The position numbers and the translations under genes are program-made. A stretch of DNA of 64,000 nt from Eremophila alpestris peregrina (lineage: Eukaryota > Chordata > Aves > Passeriformes > Alaudidae): positions 1,229,496-1,293,495 of the forward strand of contig WMCF01000089.1 in NCBI GenBank assembly GCA_009792885.1. Reading direction: 5' to 3'. Position 1 is the first letter of the stretch; each line of letters opens with the position of its first letter. Positions 1 to 13,250 of the stretch are shown here, piece by piece. The notes beneath the pieces are model-generated. The model saw only the letters and a program-made list of their open reading frames with translations. It searched no databases and was not told where the DNA came from.

Positions 1-979
1 CCTGCTTTGCTTTTCTTTTAGTCCTATCTCACAGCAGAAAAACCTTGAAACCACCACACCTATATTTCCCACTTAGTCTTTTCTGATCCTGTAAATGCAG
101 TATAATGATTTTGTTCACATGCTGAGTATCTTTGGCCGGTTTTAACTTGTACCTCCCTCCTTATTGTTTCTATCCTTATATTACTGCACTGCTCTTTTGT
201 CTTTCCCTGCTATTTTTGTGTGTTATGCTTTGATTTTCAGAGATGTCTTTTAAAATTTGGTCATAGCTGTATCTTGTCATTTTTCTTCCCTTTCGCTTCT
301 TTGAGAGAGATTTTTGTGTCATGCCTTCTTTATAGCAAGCACCCTTTATAATCTGCCAGCTCTCCTGAATACTTTTGGCTTCTGCATTATCTACTCTAGA
401 GACAGTGCTTATTCTTAAGATAACCTTATTTTTTATCTTTGTGCTGAATCAGAAACATTTTTCTGAGGAAAAATTATGAAAATAAGAATACTTTTATGTT
501 AAGATATCAACATAACTAATACAGTAAAACAGTTTATCAACTATTTTAAATGTTTGTGATTTATTTAGAATTGCATGTATCATTTTCAACGGCACAGAAG
601 TAAGACTGGTCAGTTCACTGGTCAGTTAAAGTGCATGAAATGGGCCTGTGGGTGTCCAATAGTTAGAAATATATTTAAAAGAAACAACAACAACTTGTTT
701 ATCAGGAAGAGTGTGGTTTGCTTAGTTTTAGTTTTTGGTAAAGTGAAACCTCTTGTCAGTGATCCAATGCCAGGTTTAGTGGAAGGTTCCCTGATCATGT
801 CAGTGGGTTTGGAAGCACATGATCTTTGCAATCCATTCTGATTCATTCTATGATCTATGACACTCTAAACTACACATAGCTAAAGGCTACCTCCACATGA
901 ATTATACCTGAGTGATCAAAAGTGCAGATGATGTTAACTCTAATCATACTGAGATAGTTTTACACATTGCATTTATCAG
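1..979. other. AT-rich non-coding DNA, nothing recognised
   Basis: I see T-rich and A-rich single-copy-like sequence with no repeat family, splice-flanked ORF or RNA gene that I can name. The short open frames here overlap on both strands and have no exon-like borders. Confidence 0.5.
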
Positions 980-1177
980 CGTAATGTGATAAAATCACTG
1001 TTTAAAATATCACATAACTTGCCCAGTGGTACAGACATATGCGCTTCATCCATGTTAAGGTTTGGAGAGCAATTTTACTTTAAAGAGAATAAAGAATTCA
1101 CGCCTTTTATAGCAAGATCTAATAGTATTCCTTTAGATATTGCAGCTGGGCTTCCTTTGAACACAGACGAGGATTAA
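980..1177 (+). CDS. Weak candidate terminal exon, unknown product
   Basis: A 65-codon open frame follows a possible splice acceptor (TTTATCAG ending at 979) and closes with TAA at 1175-1177. The translation is mixed in composition rather than low-complexity: NLPSGTD near residue 12, a charged stretch KENKEF in the middle, and an acidic end NTDED. I do not recognise the protein. No internal donor site is convincing, so if real it would be a last exon. No canonical AATAAA is obvious just downstream. A chance open frame is at least as likely. The candidate exons at 10-13 kb are on the same strand, but nothing links them to this one. Confidence 0.15.
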   Translation, partial: RNVIKSLFKISHNLPSGTDICASSMLRFGEQFYFKENKEFTPFIARSNSIPLDIAAGLPLNTDED

Positions 1178-4100
1178 AGATTTATAGAGTTAACCAAACC
1201 AAGTACTGTGACCTACACTTGCATGCTGTAGTCCCCTCTGTGTGAAAGCACAGTCATGTACAAAACAATGAACTCTGCATACTCTACTGGGTGCAACTGA
1301 TCTTCAAACACCTTTCCTTTGTGAAGACTGACTCCAAACTCACCAAAGCCTGCAAGAATGTTCCCATCAGTTCTCAAGTCTTTGTGTTAGGAATATAGAT
1401 GAAGCCTCTTCTTTTGAAAAACTACACTTACAAGAATGTGTTAAGACATCCAGTCTCTTCAGAAAATTTTCAGAGAGTAACTGCTCTGTTACTGCTCTGT
1501 TTTGAGACCTGTATTTAGGTTTGGGTAGAACCTGTAGCTGTGCCTGTTTTTCTGGTGCCTGAATAATTATGTTCTTGAAGATTAAATTTCATAAGGTAAG
1601 GGATGATTTAACACCCTAATTTCTAAGTTTTAAAAAATGGTATTTTAATTTTTTTTTGAGTTTTGTCCAGATAGTTTGTGCCATTGCATTTTTTCTGCTT
1701 TGTCTCTAAACTCAAAGTTTGCCCTTTTCTGTATGGTTTTGTGATTATTCTATGACTTTTTATTTTCTTTTTTTAATCTTCAGTTAGTTTTGGTGTGTTG
1801 TTTCACTTAAACCCTGTTTCTTGACTCATTTGAGTCATCGTAAGGATGTGTTTTCCTTATTTTTGGTACAATAGAGACTTATTTACACTCTTCATAAACA
1901 TTTATTAAATTATTTGTAAAAAATTTGATGAGAATTTTGCTGTTCTTTGCATTGCTGGAAAACTGCACGCCTTTTATTAAAAAAAAAAATCAGCTGGAAA
2001 TGCTTTTATGTTAGCTAAGATTTTATATGTTACATGCTGTATGAACCAGACATCTCATATGTGTTTTCTGATTAATTTCTGACTATAGTTTCCTCAGGGG
2101 AAGACCCATGAGAAAAAGAGTAAGAGGGGAGCCTGAGTAGGGAGTGGGATGAGTGGAGTCTCTTCCTTGTGGCTGAGATAACAGGGTTATTGCATTGAGG
2201 CAGTGGTGATGGGAGTGAGCTGTGGGGGAGAAAAACGATGAGGCAGGAAGAGCAGGAGTAATGTGACGCTCTAGGAAGGAGCCATGAGCTGTCAGGGACC
2301 CCACAGAGGCCTGAAACACCGTGGTGGAGAAGGAGGCACATGAAGGGGGTCTGTGTGTGCGTATGGAATATATCCTTTCTAGAGGCTTGGCCACAGCAGT
2401 GTCAAATACCTTCCAAGCTGAGCCTTAACACCAGCAGGTCAGAAAACCAGTGACATATAGAGGCTGAGTGTATGACCTTGCTGACCTGTGAGGCTAAGTG
2501 TCTGTGCTGTGCTTTCCTGGGGTTTATGATGACTGATTACAGTCAGTGGCCACTCTCAGTACAGAACTGTAAATCCAAAATAGCAAAAACTGTGTCAAAA
2601 TAGCAAAACCCCAAGTAACCCCCCTACCTCACTGTTTGTCACTGTGGAGATAGATATTTTTTAATCTCCTGCTGAATAAAGTTAAGTCCTAAAGTTCCTG
2701 AAGATTCATAGCTTGTTAATGAAATTTCTGGGTTATCCAGATGCTGCTGCAGCACAAATAATAAGATATATTGGCTTTGTAGCAGCTATGCAGAAAACTT
2801 GAATGGAGGCAGCTGTCTGTATCGCTTGAGGGTGAAGCCTTAAAGGCTTACCTTTGGAAAGTGTGATTTCCTACCAGAATACTTGTAAGTAGGACATCTT
2901 TTGGATATCCCCAAAAGTTTAACACAGTTACTCTTCACTTTGGGTAAATTGTAGAGGTGGACATATAACTAAAACTCCCCAAATCTTAAATATATGTTAA
3001 TACATTTTATATCTAGCCATCTGCACATACACACATACATGCATATCTTTATAACATCTATAAAATATATGTTAACATATTTAAATATATGTTAAGGAAA
3101 AATAATGACTCACACAGTCAGTGAGCTTGAGAACAAATGTGTCAAAATCAAAACCCTGTGGAATGCTAGAAGGATAAAATTTTTCCTGCTAAAATGCTTA
3201 GCAGTGCTTTTGAAGCAGGAACTACAGAAAATTATTTGCAAAAATGATGAATCTTAATCTGAGTGTCATGGATCATTCCTTCCTATGAGCCAGATTTGTC
3301 TGGGGTTTATCTTAATAAATCCTGAGTTACAGAATGTTTCTCTTGGACATTTCTAGAAGTGCAGAGGCAGTTGATATTGAATCATAACACTTTCAAAGAA
3401 GCTCATGGTTTTCAAATTCTGGATTATGTGTTTTTTGTATGTGAAAAGTCTTAGCCTTTCAAAACGGATTAAAAAAAACCTGTTTTGAAGTGTGTTTTCT
3501 TGCCAAACATCTGTTTAATGCAATGGAAAGTAAGCACAGAACTGAAAAGACAATTTCTTGTCATTGCACTTAGTCAGCACTTTAAATGATAGTTATTATG
3601 CTTGAATATACTTAAATAGTATGCTTAAATAGTATGCAGGACACAGATAACAGAAGCACACTAATGTTTCTGTCCACTGTCAGTCAGGAGTGAGTGTGTG
3701 TCAGTGGGCAGTAACAGACACACAGCAGATGCCAACTGCAAGGGCAAAGGCAATGGTTAAAAGATTTGGCCTGGGAAATGTAGGAATAGCAGGGCACCTT
3801 CTGAAATGGGAATACATAATATATACAGTCCTTTTCTCATACATCTACTTTGCATTTACTGACTGGCTTGCTCTTCTAATGGGAAGAGCTTTTAGAGACA
3901 TCTTAGAAAGACTAGGGTCAAAAGTGGTCTAAGAAAGAAATATAATGCTAAAAAAGAAAAAGAAAAAAAAATTAAAGCCTCTTCTGCAATATGTTAGTTA
4001 GTGTTTGGTTCTGAAATTATGTAAAGCAGCAGATTTTTTTGTTTGAGATGTTCTGGCTTGACCTTTTGCAAGGACAGTATGAAACTCACATCTGAAATTT

Positions 4101-7100
4101 GGAGCAGAACATTAGCAAGATGAAGAAAAAAAGGAAAATTCTGTCTTGAAGATCAAAGGATGCCTCAGAAAGCTGAAATTGACAACACTTTGGCATGCAG
4201 AAAGAATATAATGATTGGAATGTCTTTCTGAAAATGTGAGTAATGACATCATCTCAAACAGGACAACTGTAACCCGAGCAGCTGAAATCTGGTTTTGCTA
4301 TTAGAGCTTCTTACTTGTAGAGATTGTGATAAATGAACAGTAGCTGACTTATGACTCTAGAAATATCTCAAGTCTCTTTCTAAATGTTCTTGATAAAAGT
4401 TTGATTGCGTGAGTCCAAGGGAAATGTTTGACTAGCCACAGAGGCATTGAAATTAGAGAAACTTATAGATTTCTTCTCTCAAGAAGCAAAAAGGTACTTC
4501 TGCAAAGCCTTTACATTTTCTTGTTGTAAACGGGTAAGGAAGTATTCCCATGTTTACTGTGGAGCATGAATAGTGCCTAACTTCACAGCTACTATTGCAT
4601 GTAAAAGAATTTGAATATTAATTAATTTTCACTCACATGGCTGCTGAAAACAGGTGACTAAGAATATGAGAGTTCAGAGGAGGCTGAATTGAGTATCACA
4701 GAATACAGACTAATATGAACTTCGTATGCATAAGCTGTATGAAACCTATGACCATCAGGGAATTGGTAGTTCTCATCCCAAGTATTTTTTAATAGGAAAA
4801 AAAGATATTCCTGAAAAGTGTAACAGAAAAAATGCTACAAGTTACACTTGTACACTCCACTCTTCTTCTTTCAACAGGTTTTGAAAAGTTATGAATAGGT
4901 TAATTCGAATTTGAGTAAAGATTCTCTCCATTCAAGGTACTTTAATCATCACAATAGAACTTTTGAGGGTGATAAGATTCACTTTTAATTACAATAGAAA
5001 AAGCCAAATAAAATATGGGCACTTCTCTTTTTTTAGCAGACACAAATTGAAGTTAGGATCTAAATATGTGGATATGTAATTAACTATGTCACTCTTTCAT
5101 AATTCATCTTTTCCTTTTTATCCTTTCTTCTTTGTAGTCACTCTCAAAAGATAACTTCAACTAAGTAAAAACTGTATTCAAGCCTGCATCTGAAAATAAA
5201 CTACTCCTTCCTTTTTTCTTCAAAGTGTTATAATCATTTACACTTGGGCAGTACACTTTGGTATGTCAGAATAAGACCCAGTTCCCCTATCCATCTCCTT
5301 CTTACCCCAAACCAGCTCCATAAAGGCACTATAAGAATTATTGATTTCAGATGAGGTTTGGAATCTGCTGATCCAAACACGAACTAGATTTCCTAGTTCT
5401 CCATTTCTTATGTGGTAGGTAATCAAATGCCAACATGAGCAGGGATGACCATTCACACTGATTCCATAAAATTTTTGCATACATTTTAACATAAAAAATA
5501 TGCAGAGATGCAGAAAGATTTTATAACAGTGGAAGAATTGATTTGATTAAATTTTATTTTTGCATGATGACAGGTCCTTCAGCTTAAGGGTACCACAAAA
5601 TGAGCAGCCCTCCATGGCAAAAAAAGGATTGCTTCATAGCCCAGCTGCCTGCCAAAGAGGATTAAGTAACTCGCTGTGCACTTTGGCAGATGCTCAAGGG
5701 TCTGAGTGAATTAAAAGCTGTTTGAAATTAGTCTTCTCTGTGAACTTCCTATGCTTTAGCATTCCTGCTCTCCAGGGGTAGACCTTTCAGTGGATAACTG
5801 GCTCAGAGGCTCAGAAATAACAGGAAATTAGGCAAAGCTTTCATAAATAGGCTGGTGCAATAATGAATGTTGGGTAGGGAAGAAACTTGCAAAAAGTATC
5901 TGTTGATGGAGAGTGGCTTCTCAATGGATTGCAGAGACAGGTATTTTCCCACTGATTTAGTGAGGAAAAATGTCAGGTACAGTGGAGGAAAAACAAAAAA
6001 GAAAAAAAAACCCACTCAGCTGGCAACTAAAACATTCTATTAAGCAAAATTATTGACTAGAAAAATTTCCAACTGCTCCCATAAAATCGGAAACAGAAAA
6101 ATAAAGGTATTTTCAGGACACAGGCAATTGTCCTGGTTTTGGCCAGGACAGGTTTGTTTTTTTTTTTCACATCAGCCATGAGAAAGTGGAGCCTGGAGCT
6201 ATGTAAGTATGTCAAGGCTGTTATTTTATACCATTTAGATCACCACCAGTGTCAAAGTTCTTCTCCCACTTCTGAGAAGAAGGTGGCTGTGGCTTGTGGT
6301 CCAGGACAGCTTAGAGGGTCTGCCTGCCATGGTTTTTCATTTTCCTGGGCTTTGTAAGCATTCTGTATGTAAATCACCCTCTCTTTTGTACACTGTTGTT
6401 ACCAACTTTATTGCTGTTATTGCTTGTTTTCTTATTTTATTGCTGTTTCCAGCAAACACTTTTTATCTCAATGTGTAGTCTCTGTCTCTCAGGTCTCCTG
6501 TTGGAGTGGGGAGGGGAGCAGCTTGTAGTTTTTTTTTTTAGTGGAATTTCTAAATTGGGAAATACCATTCCTAAACCTGACATAATGCAAAAATATACCA
6601 GGGAAAAAATTAAAAATTTGAGGAACTTTTAAAGGGAAGGAGACACAAAGTATTTGATAGAAAAAGAGGGGGTGGAAAGAGAAAAGATAGAAAAGATTTG
6701 ATAGAATTAACTTCCCTTCTAAATCTTACCTTTAACATGTAACAAAGTAGATTTTAACAAAACGCATTCAGAATAGGGGGATACCTTTCTGACTTGTGAC
6801 TCTGTAAGGGATTTTCTTCTGCAAACTCTTCTGCTTGCATTTTTGAACATACTTTTGGCACCCATTCTGTCTGGTGATGTAGTTTCATACTCTGATTCCA
6901 TGTAGTAGAAAGAGAAATATTTTTTCACTCCTTATTTTTTCACTGTCATTGGCAGTTCTCAACACTTTTTTCTTTATTTTTCTAGATATTAATCCTTCTC
7001 TTTCCAAAATGCCTTTCAATGCATAGTCTTGTCCAAAGCTTCCGGAACAGTGAAATACATGTTATCAATAGCATCACCCTTGTGAACTTGACTACAGACT

Positions 7101-10100
7101 GTTTCAGAAATCTTCCCATGTGTCCACACATTTCCAATATATTTAATTTACTTGGTTGATGTAAGTTTTTCTCTTTTTGCGTGAGTTGAAGACAAAATGA
7201 AAAGAAAGGTCCTGGTTTTGTCTCAGTGCAGTTGGTTTCTGTTTTAGGACTCCTTTTGGACTTTTGCAACCCAAAAGTTAAATAAATAAGAAATAATTTT
7301 TAAAATTACAAAGGCTATATCAGTTCTTTAGACTGAAGGCCTTTTTAGATGAGAAATTTAGAAAACATTAGAGGAAGTGCAAGGGCAATAGGAAGCCACA
7401 GTTTTCATGATGTAAGACTCCTGTGAATCTTTCACTGTATTTCAAAAATAATAAAGGCAACTGCAAAAGACTAGGAGAAACCTAAATGTCATTCTTCCAA
7501 AACTTATGAGCCTTGCTAAATAGCATAAATATTTTGAAATTATCTGCTATTAAAAGAGATGATAATATTGTTACTGGAACAGCATGCTAAAAAACATACT
7601 GGATTGATCTTATTAACCAATATTGATCAACAGTCATATTTCACAACACTGCCACACTTCTAAAGGAAGAATGATATTTCTTCTTTGGCAAACAGAACTA
7701 ATAGGTCAGTTTTGAAAATTTTATTGATAGATGTGTTATATATGTTATAAGTAAGCTTATAATTTCCCTAAGGAATGGAGAGTTCAGTGCAACAAATAAT
7801 TTCTGCAAAAATGTACACACTGATCTATAATTACACCCAGTAATGTTCTTTGTCTCAAGTCTTCTCAATGAATTGAAGTATGATTACATGATTTTTATCT
7901 ATAGAAATTATTTTGTTTTGCCAAATTCAAAGTAAGCTTAATTCACCGCCTCCAAAGTGAGAGGTATATGCAACATGTGGTTACATAGTACATTGTTAAA
8001 AGTTTACAATGAATAATTGAACAAATTATTATGTGAATTGTCTCTTCACTATAAATTATCTAGCTGAAGAATTTGCAAATAATTCTGGTCACCTAGGAAT
8101 TTATAATTAGCAGAGCTTGTATGCAATTTTCTATGAATCAAACTCTGCGCCTGATTTAATCCTTATGCAATGTCTGAATTTTAATATGGGGAGTAAAGGT
8201 AATTTCTCTGCAGAGTAGAAAATGATTTGTAGCAACACAATGTAACAAAGGAGACTACAATGGTAGGACAGAAATGTGAATATATGAACAACAGCTGCAG
8301 CTCCCTCCAAACCCCAAACAGTCAAATTTGGCAATAGGCTTGTACTTCTTGCATCCCTGTCTTTGGATGACTTGGAACAATTGAACTTACAGAGATATCC
8401 ATAAAAAGAGAAATAGGACATGCAGGTTACGGAACATCACAGCTTTGCTAGAAATATTCCCTTGGAGGACTGTATTAAAGAAAAAAAGAAGAAAGTGAAG
8501 GTTATTAACTAGCTTTTAATTAGATAGAAATTCTTCACTAACAATGTTTTATGTTCTTTTACTTACCTTTAGCTTTTGCAGTGTTTGGGTTTCATGTCCT
8601 CTCCTCCTTAAGATGTAAATTACCATATAACTTGTGATTTATGTTACATGTGCTGATAATTTGCTCCTTTCAATACCCTTTTGTGTTCATTGTTTTAAAA
8701 ACGTGTGGGATTTTTTTTCACTAGAAAACTTCAGTGATGGCTTAAAATAAATCAACTTTTTGAATGCAGCATTTGATACACATTCCTTTATTGCATGGTT
8801 TATTGTAATGTCCCATCTCCTTGACATTTTCCATTCTGAATAGGTTTGAATGTGTAATCTATATAATTTAGGTGTATTGATATTTTATTAATTAATTTCC
8901 TTTCAATTGGCAGATGCCCTTCTGAGGACTGAGAGAAAAAAACCCCAGAGCCTGGGATAGAAATACAGAGTTCAAGAATTTTTTGAGGACATCTTTAAGA
9001 CTTAAAGTCTAAATAGTGCTACCATGTTGAATAGTTATGCTGTTTGCTTAGTGTATTGTTTTTCTTTATATTTACAGCCTTTTTCTTTTATGAATTTTCT
9101 TTTCCTGCAGTTATAATACATAGTTACCAGTGAGATTTATTCAGACTATGTTATTTCCATTTCATAATATTTCATTAAACTTTATTTGTGTGTCATTAAA
9201 TTCACACCCTCTCCGCTCCTGTAGTTATCCACACTGTAGTTATCTTGTCATCATAAATCCTCTGTTAATAGGATTTTATTTCTGAACTAACAATAAAAAG
9301 TAATGGAAAAATGAAAATTTTGTAACAAATTATTGTGGAGTGCAGAAACTGAGCCAGCGGTCTGGAAAAATGAGATAAGTATTTTTCTTCACTTTCAGAG
9401 CAATATATTAACAATTTATGAGCTATCGCTTCAAATAATCTAATTGGATTGGTAGAATCTGGACAATAAGTATGAAATATTGTCTCTGAGGGGACATCTG
9501 TTTTTTTTTTTTATTTTAACTGTGCTTCAAACTTTGTCATAACAATGTGTGTGTGTGTCTGTTGAGTCAAAAGGAAGTAGTCTCAACTACTTTTTAACTT
9601 TAATTAAAGATTTTTAAAAGGATGTTACTTACCATACATACAAAAATTAGAGCTTTTGGAATGTTTCTAATTCATATTGGGCCCCATTTCTCTATCATCA
9701 TTTTGACTTAATGCCTTTGTTACTTGATAAAAAGACTGGTTTTCATTTCTCCCCAGGGAGATTTGGAATTGCTACATTACCATTGTATGTAATTAATATA
9801 AAAATAAAATTACAGAATAAGCCATAATCTATTATCAATTTATTTTTCCTAAAATAATATCAGATAAAATTGGAAAAGTATGGTGATATTTTATAATCAC
9901 TGGTATTTCAACATGACATTGTTGTTTGTTTTCAGCTGTCCAGGCATTAAACAAGGAAAGTATTTTTCTATCTAATGATTTTTCAAACTTGCATCATTGT
10001 CTCCTTTTTGCAAATAAGCTTTAAATACATACTACATATATACAAGTAATATAATTTCTGGGGCTCTGAACACAGAACACTCAGCAAAAGTGCATAGGTA

Positions 10101-10228
10101 TCCTAGGAGACTCAGATATGAATGTGTTTGAAGCCTAGTGTTTTTTCTTTTTAGTTTTTCATCTGTTCTGTAATATAACAGAAGAATCAGAAGATGTTAT
10201 GTATGTATGAGTTTACACAATGTATATG
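1178..10228. other. Long AT-rich intergenic or intronic stretch
   Basis: About 9 kb without a supported gene. It holds poly(A)/poly(T)-rich patches (for example near 3950-3972 and 9501-9515), a short (TG)7 run at 9545-9558, and repeated ATATGTTAA-like words around 2990-3095. The longest frame (3690-3932, +) has no splice borders that I trust. No transposable element could be named. Confidence 0.5.
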
Positions 10229-10409
10229 CAGGCAACCAAACAAAATTAACAGTAGAAAAAGATGGCACAATTACAGCCTATCTGATATTTAGATATAATT
10301 CAATACAACTGGATGTGCAGAACCTCACAGTAGCACTATCCAGAGTCCAGACATGCACCTTAAATAAATCCAGAAAGAAAGTAAATAGTCTCCAGCAGTC
10401 TTTAAAGGT
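10229..10409 (+). CDS. Candidate internal exon, extracellular-like segment, unknown gene
   Basis: An open segment lies between a possible acceptor (TATATGCAG ending at 10228) and a possible donor (AAAG|GTAAAA at 10409/10410). The translation has two N-glycosylation sequons (NQT, NLT), alternating hydrophobic/polar residues like beta strands (ITAYLIFRY, LTVALSRVQ) and one Cys, as in an extracellular domain. It lies upstream of the membrane-segment exon near 11.5 kb on the same strand, so it may belong to the same gene. Against that, it would end in phase 0 while the next candidate begins in phase 1, so a missing exon or a wrong border must be assumed. The family is unknown. Confidence 0.25.
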
Positions 10410-10507
10410 AAAAAGCTGGTATTGCCTTGGTTTATGTCCTAATAATTATCTTTCTTCTATTACCTTTTCCTTTGGGGTTTCAGTAAGGTCACCTTTTCTG
10501 TTATACA

Positions 10508-10778
10508 TGTCATGGTTTAGCCCCAGCCAGCAACCAAGCACCACACAGTCGCTCACTTACTTCTGCACCAGCAGGATTGGAAGAGTAAAAGACAGGAAAC
10601 TGGGGGGTTGAGATACAGTGTAAGAAGAAAAGCAAAAACCATGCCCAGAGTAAAACAAAACAAGGAAATCTCTCACCACTTCCCATGTGCAGGCAGGTGT
10701 TCAGTCATATCCAACCCAGCCATCATGTATAACAGTTATTTGAGAAGACGAGCACCACCACTCCAGGTGTCCTGACCA
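10508..10778 (-). mobile_element. Truncated avian ERV solo LTR (R/U5 side), antisense
   Basis: Starts TGTCATGGTTTAGCCCCAG and continues with the AGCACCACACAGTCGCTCAC block, a widespread bird LTR family as I recall it. A later GGCAGGTGTTCAG...ACTCCAGGTGTCCT block also matches that family from memory. After about 10778 the similarity stops, so the U3 side with its promoter is missing. No target-site duplication can be read because one end is lost. The orientation (-) is from family knowledge. Divergence and truncation suggest an old copy. Confidence 0.65.
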
Positions 10779-11380
10779 GGAATAAAAATTATGGAGAAAA
10801 TACTCAGAAAATAAAGAGAAAACGTACTCACAGAACTATTTCCCAGTGGCACGTTTGCCTCCACATGGGCTCTTGGCCCATCACTTTCACAGTATGGCAG
10901 GCATGAAGTCAGTAGGAGGCAGATTCAAAAGAAAGAAAAGCAGGTGACTTTTCAAGACGTAAGCGGATATCTTGCTGTGGATACAGAATTGTATTTACCT
11001 TGTTGTGGGATTTCCTGGGCTTTCATAGTACAGAGGGAGACAAGACAACTCTGTTAAGTCTACCACGTACTACTACAAAATTACATCTGGCTCTGGAAAT
11101 CCTTGAACTTTAAGCTCTTTAGAAAGAACTTTTGGTGTTGGTAAGCATAGTGTTTGAAGGTCATTGAAGGCCACCGTAAAGAAACGGCTTCTGAGACTGG
11201 AGGAAGTTTAGTTGTACCCTGAGCAGTCAACTGTAACTACCTGTGGTCTTCTGCTAACTGTATTTTCTGTCAGTGTGAACCACTCCAGGGATCTTCAAAG
11301 TCATAACAAAGAAAGAGACTCCTGAGGGATGTGTGTGCATTAGAAATTTCCTGCTTCTGATTATGCAAATTATTTTTTGG
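10779..11380. other. Unassigned sequence between old LTR and candidate exon
   Basis: No similarity that I recognise. It may include unrecognised remnants of the same element or plain intron. One GTAAGC donor-like site near 11139 has no convincing exon before it. Confidence 0.4.
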
Positions 11381-11421
11381 TGTGGTTTCAGGAAGTTACA
11401 TACTTTTGTCTCTTCCCATAG

Positions 11422-11565
11422 CTAGGAAATTAAGTGGGAACATGATCTGGGAAAATGGAGAGATTGCTGATGATGATCTGGTGTGGCTAATGAACTTCCA
11501 TTTCTCAGGCTGGAAGACAGCTCTGTTGATCTTAGGAGTGCTGTTTACAATAGGCTGTAGAAGAG
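11422..11565 (+). CDS. Candidate membrane-segment exon of unknown type I membrane protein (gene A)
   Basis: The exon follows a good pyrimidine tract and acceptor (TTGTCTCTTCCCATAG, AG ending at 11421) and ends at a strong donor, AGAG|GTAAGA (11565/11566). It is 144 nt and phase 1 at both ends. The translation has an acidic juxtamembrane stretch (ENGEIADDDL), then a hydrophobic membrane segment (WKTALLILGVLFTIGC) followed by RR, a typical stop-transfer signal. The start is uncertain: alternative acceptors at TTTCAG (near 11391) and TTTCTCAG (near 11499) also give phase 1. Its exit phase matches the entry phase of the candidate last exon at 13030, so the two join in frame into a membrane segment plus a 72-residue tail. 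I do not recognise the family. Confidence 0.4.
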
Positions 11566-13029
11566 GTAAGAATCTTTAAAGTGGCATAATTTCAGCTCAG
11601 TTCTTTCCTTGTGTCTCAGTACTATATGGTTACCACAGTACTTTTTTCTCTCTTCAAAAATTATCGTTAGTTCCTTTAATTTTGGGACAATACTTTGGCT
11701 GTTTGATGTTCTGAACATAAGCGACATGGCCAGTGGTGCATTAAGTGAATTATATGGGACATGTACATATCCTACTATAACATATTTTACTTGTAACTTA
11801 CTTGTTTGTGAACCCCTTAAGAAAAGTGTCTGTTTCCACATGCCTATGTCAGATACTAAGAAAGTATGTGCTAACTGAAAAGCCCAAACAAGAAGCTTAG
11901 AACTGCACACACTGGAAGATGCCAGTAACTTCTTTTACTGAGGTAAATATAAAATTCTGGAGCTTCTCAAATGTCCTTATGTCTCTGAAGTGAAAACTGA
12001 TTTGTAGCATCAAAACTCTGTAAATCTGAAGCAGCATGGCTGATTAATAAAAACCAGAACAACAATGATAATGTTTTAAAAGAAATCTTAAGTACGTACA
12101 GCAGAAAGCAGAAGAAACCTGTATGTAAATTCAGACTCCCTCTCCAACAGCTACAGAAATGGAGATGGATCTTAGTGAGGGTGTTAGGCTGTGATGGATT
12201 CAGAGGTTTCAGAGGATCTGAAGCATCTTAAGCAATGGATTGCCCAGTTTAAGTGCAAAATAAATTCCCTACATGCAAGCAGCACTGAGGAATGAAACTA
12301 AATGCATGTGAGAAATTGGAATTGAGGTTTGCCACTATGCATGTGGTGGTATCGTGTTCTAGGCAATAAAATATCCCAGTTTGCCACAATTTCGGTATTT
12401 TGTTTCTGTTAGAAGTAGTGCAAAATAAAGTAAGAGGCACCAGACAGAAGAAATAATGCATGTTTCTTCAAGTTGTTTATGAAGACTGATTCCTTTTTAA
12501 ACAGGTAGTGGTAGCTTTATAGGAACAGGGTAGTTCTTGGTGCCTAGCATGGTGCACCTTAGGCAATAAATTGCAAGTAATGTTTCTTTTGCTTTGTGAG
12601 TCAAAACAATTGGAAGGTCCTTGGCTTTTAGCTGTAAGCATTTCATCACTTTGCAATAACCATTGGACACAATCTGTTTGGGTCTTTCTCAATAGTAGGA
12701 CCAGAAATCTTCTCAAAGGATAAAAAAGAGGGCATTTTATCATACAGTACCCCTTTCCATGGTTTCTGGGCATCCTGAACTTTTATGCTGTTCAAATGAC
12801 ACCCTGAACAGCAAATTATCAATACAATTGTGTCTTTCAGCAAAGATTTTCTTATTACTTTTAATTCACTATATACAGTGTGTCATCATTTTCTTCAGAT
12901 GTCAAAACATAAAACTAGGCAGCCAGCTATTAAAAAAGCAGGGAATGCTGAAACTGGGTTTTCAGAGTTATATTATCATTCAGTTTATAAGAACGGACTA
13001 TTCTGTAAAGATCTATTTTCTTCCCATAG
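11566..13029 (+). other. Candidate intron of gene A
   Basis: Runs from GTAAGA at 11566 to TTCTTCCCATAG at 13029, with a pyrimidine-rich 3' end. Short frames in it (for example 11609-11878 + and 12477-12773 -) have no splice support. The open frame of the last exon continues back to about 12759, but I treat that part as intron read-through. Confidence 0.35.
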
Positions 13030-13250
13030 CTGGAGATGGAAAAAAAGATGAATTTCCGCCTCGTTATATTCCGAGTAATGCCAGTAGCTCTACTTTAATT
13101 TCTACTCTGAACATTAGACAGACGGCTCAGAGTGGTGATGACTATCATATCAGCATGTCTATACATCCTGGAAGTATGTCTATGCCTGTAAATCATCTAG
13201 GGATTGTTCTAAACATTGTACCTCAAAATACAGGAGAGCAACTGGATTAA
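13030..13250 (+). CDS. Candidate last coding exon of gene A, cytoplasmic tail
   Basis: Begins after TTTTCTTCCCATAG with two bases that complete a codon started by the last G of the 11565 exon, giving Ala, and ends with TAA at 13248-13250. It encodes about 72 residues: a charged start (GDGKKDEFPPRYIP), a Ser/Thr-rich region, and a His/Met/Ser-rich section (DDYHISMSIHPGSMSM), ending GEQLD. This would be the tail following the membrane segment of the previous exon. The matching intron phase, the donor/acceptor quality and a non-repetitive protein are the reasons to take it seriously. I do not recognise the protein and see no clear AATAAA soon after the stop, so the 3' UTR end is unknown. Confidence 0.4.

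Noticed and set aside
12759..13029. Upstream part of the 163-codon frame ending at 13250
   Set aside because: The acceptor at 13029 and the phase match to 11565 make intron read-through more likely than a single 163-codon exon.
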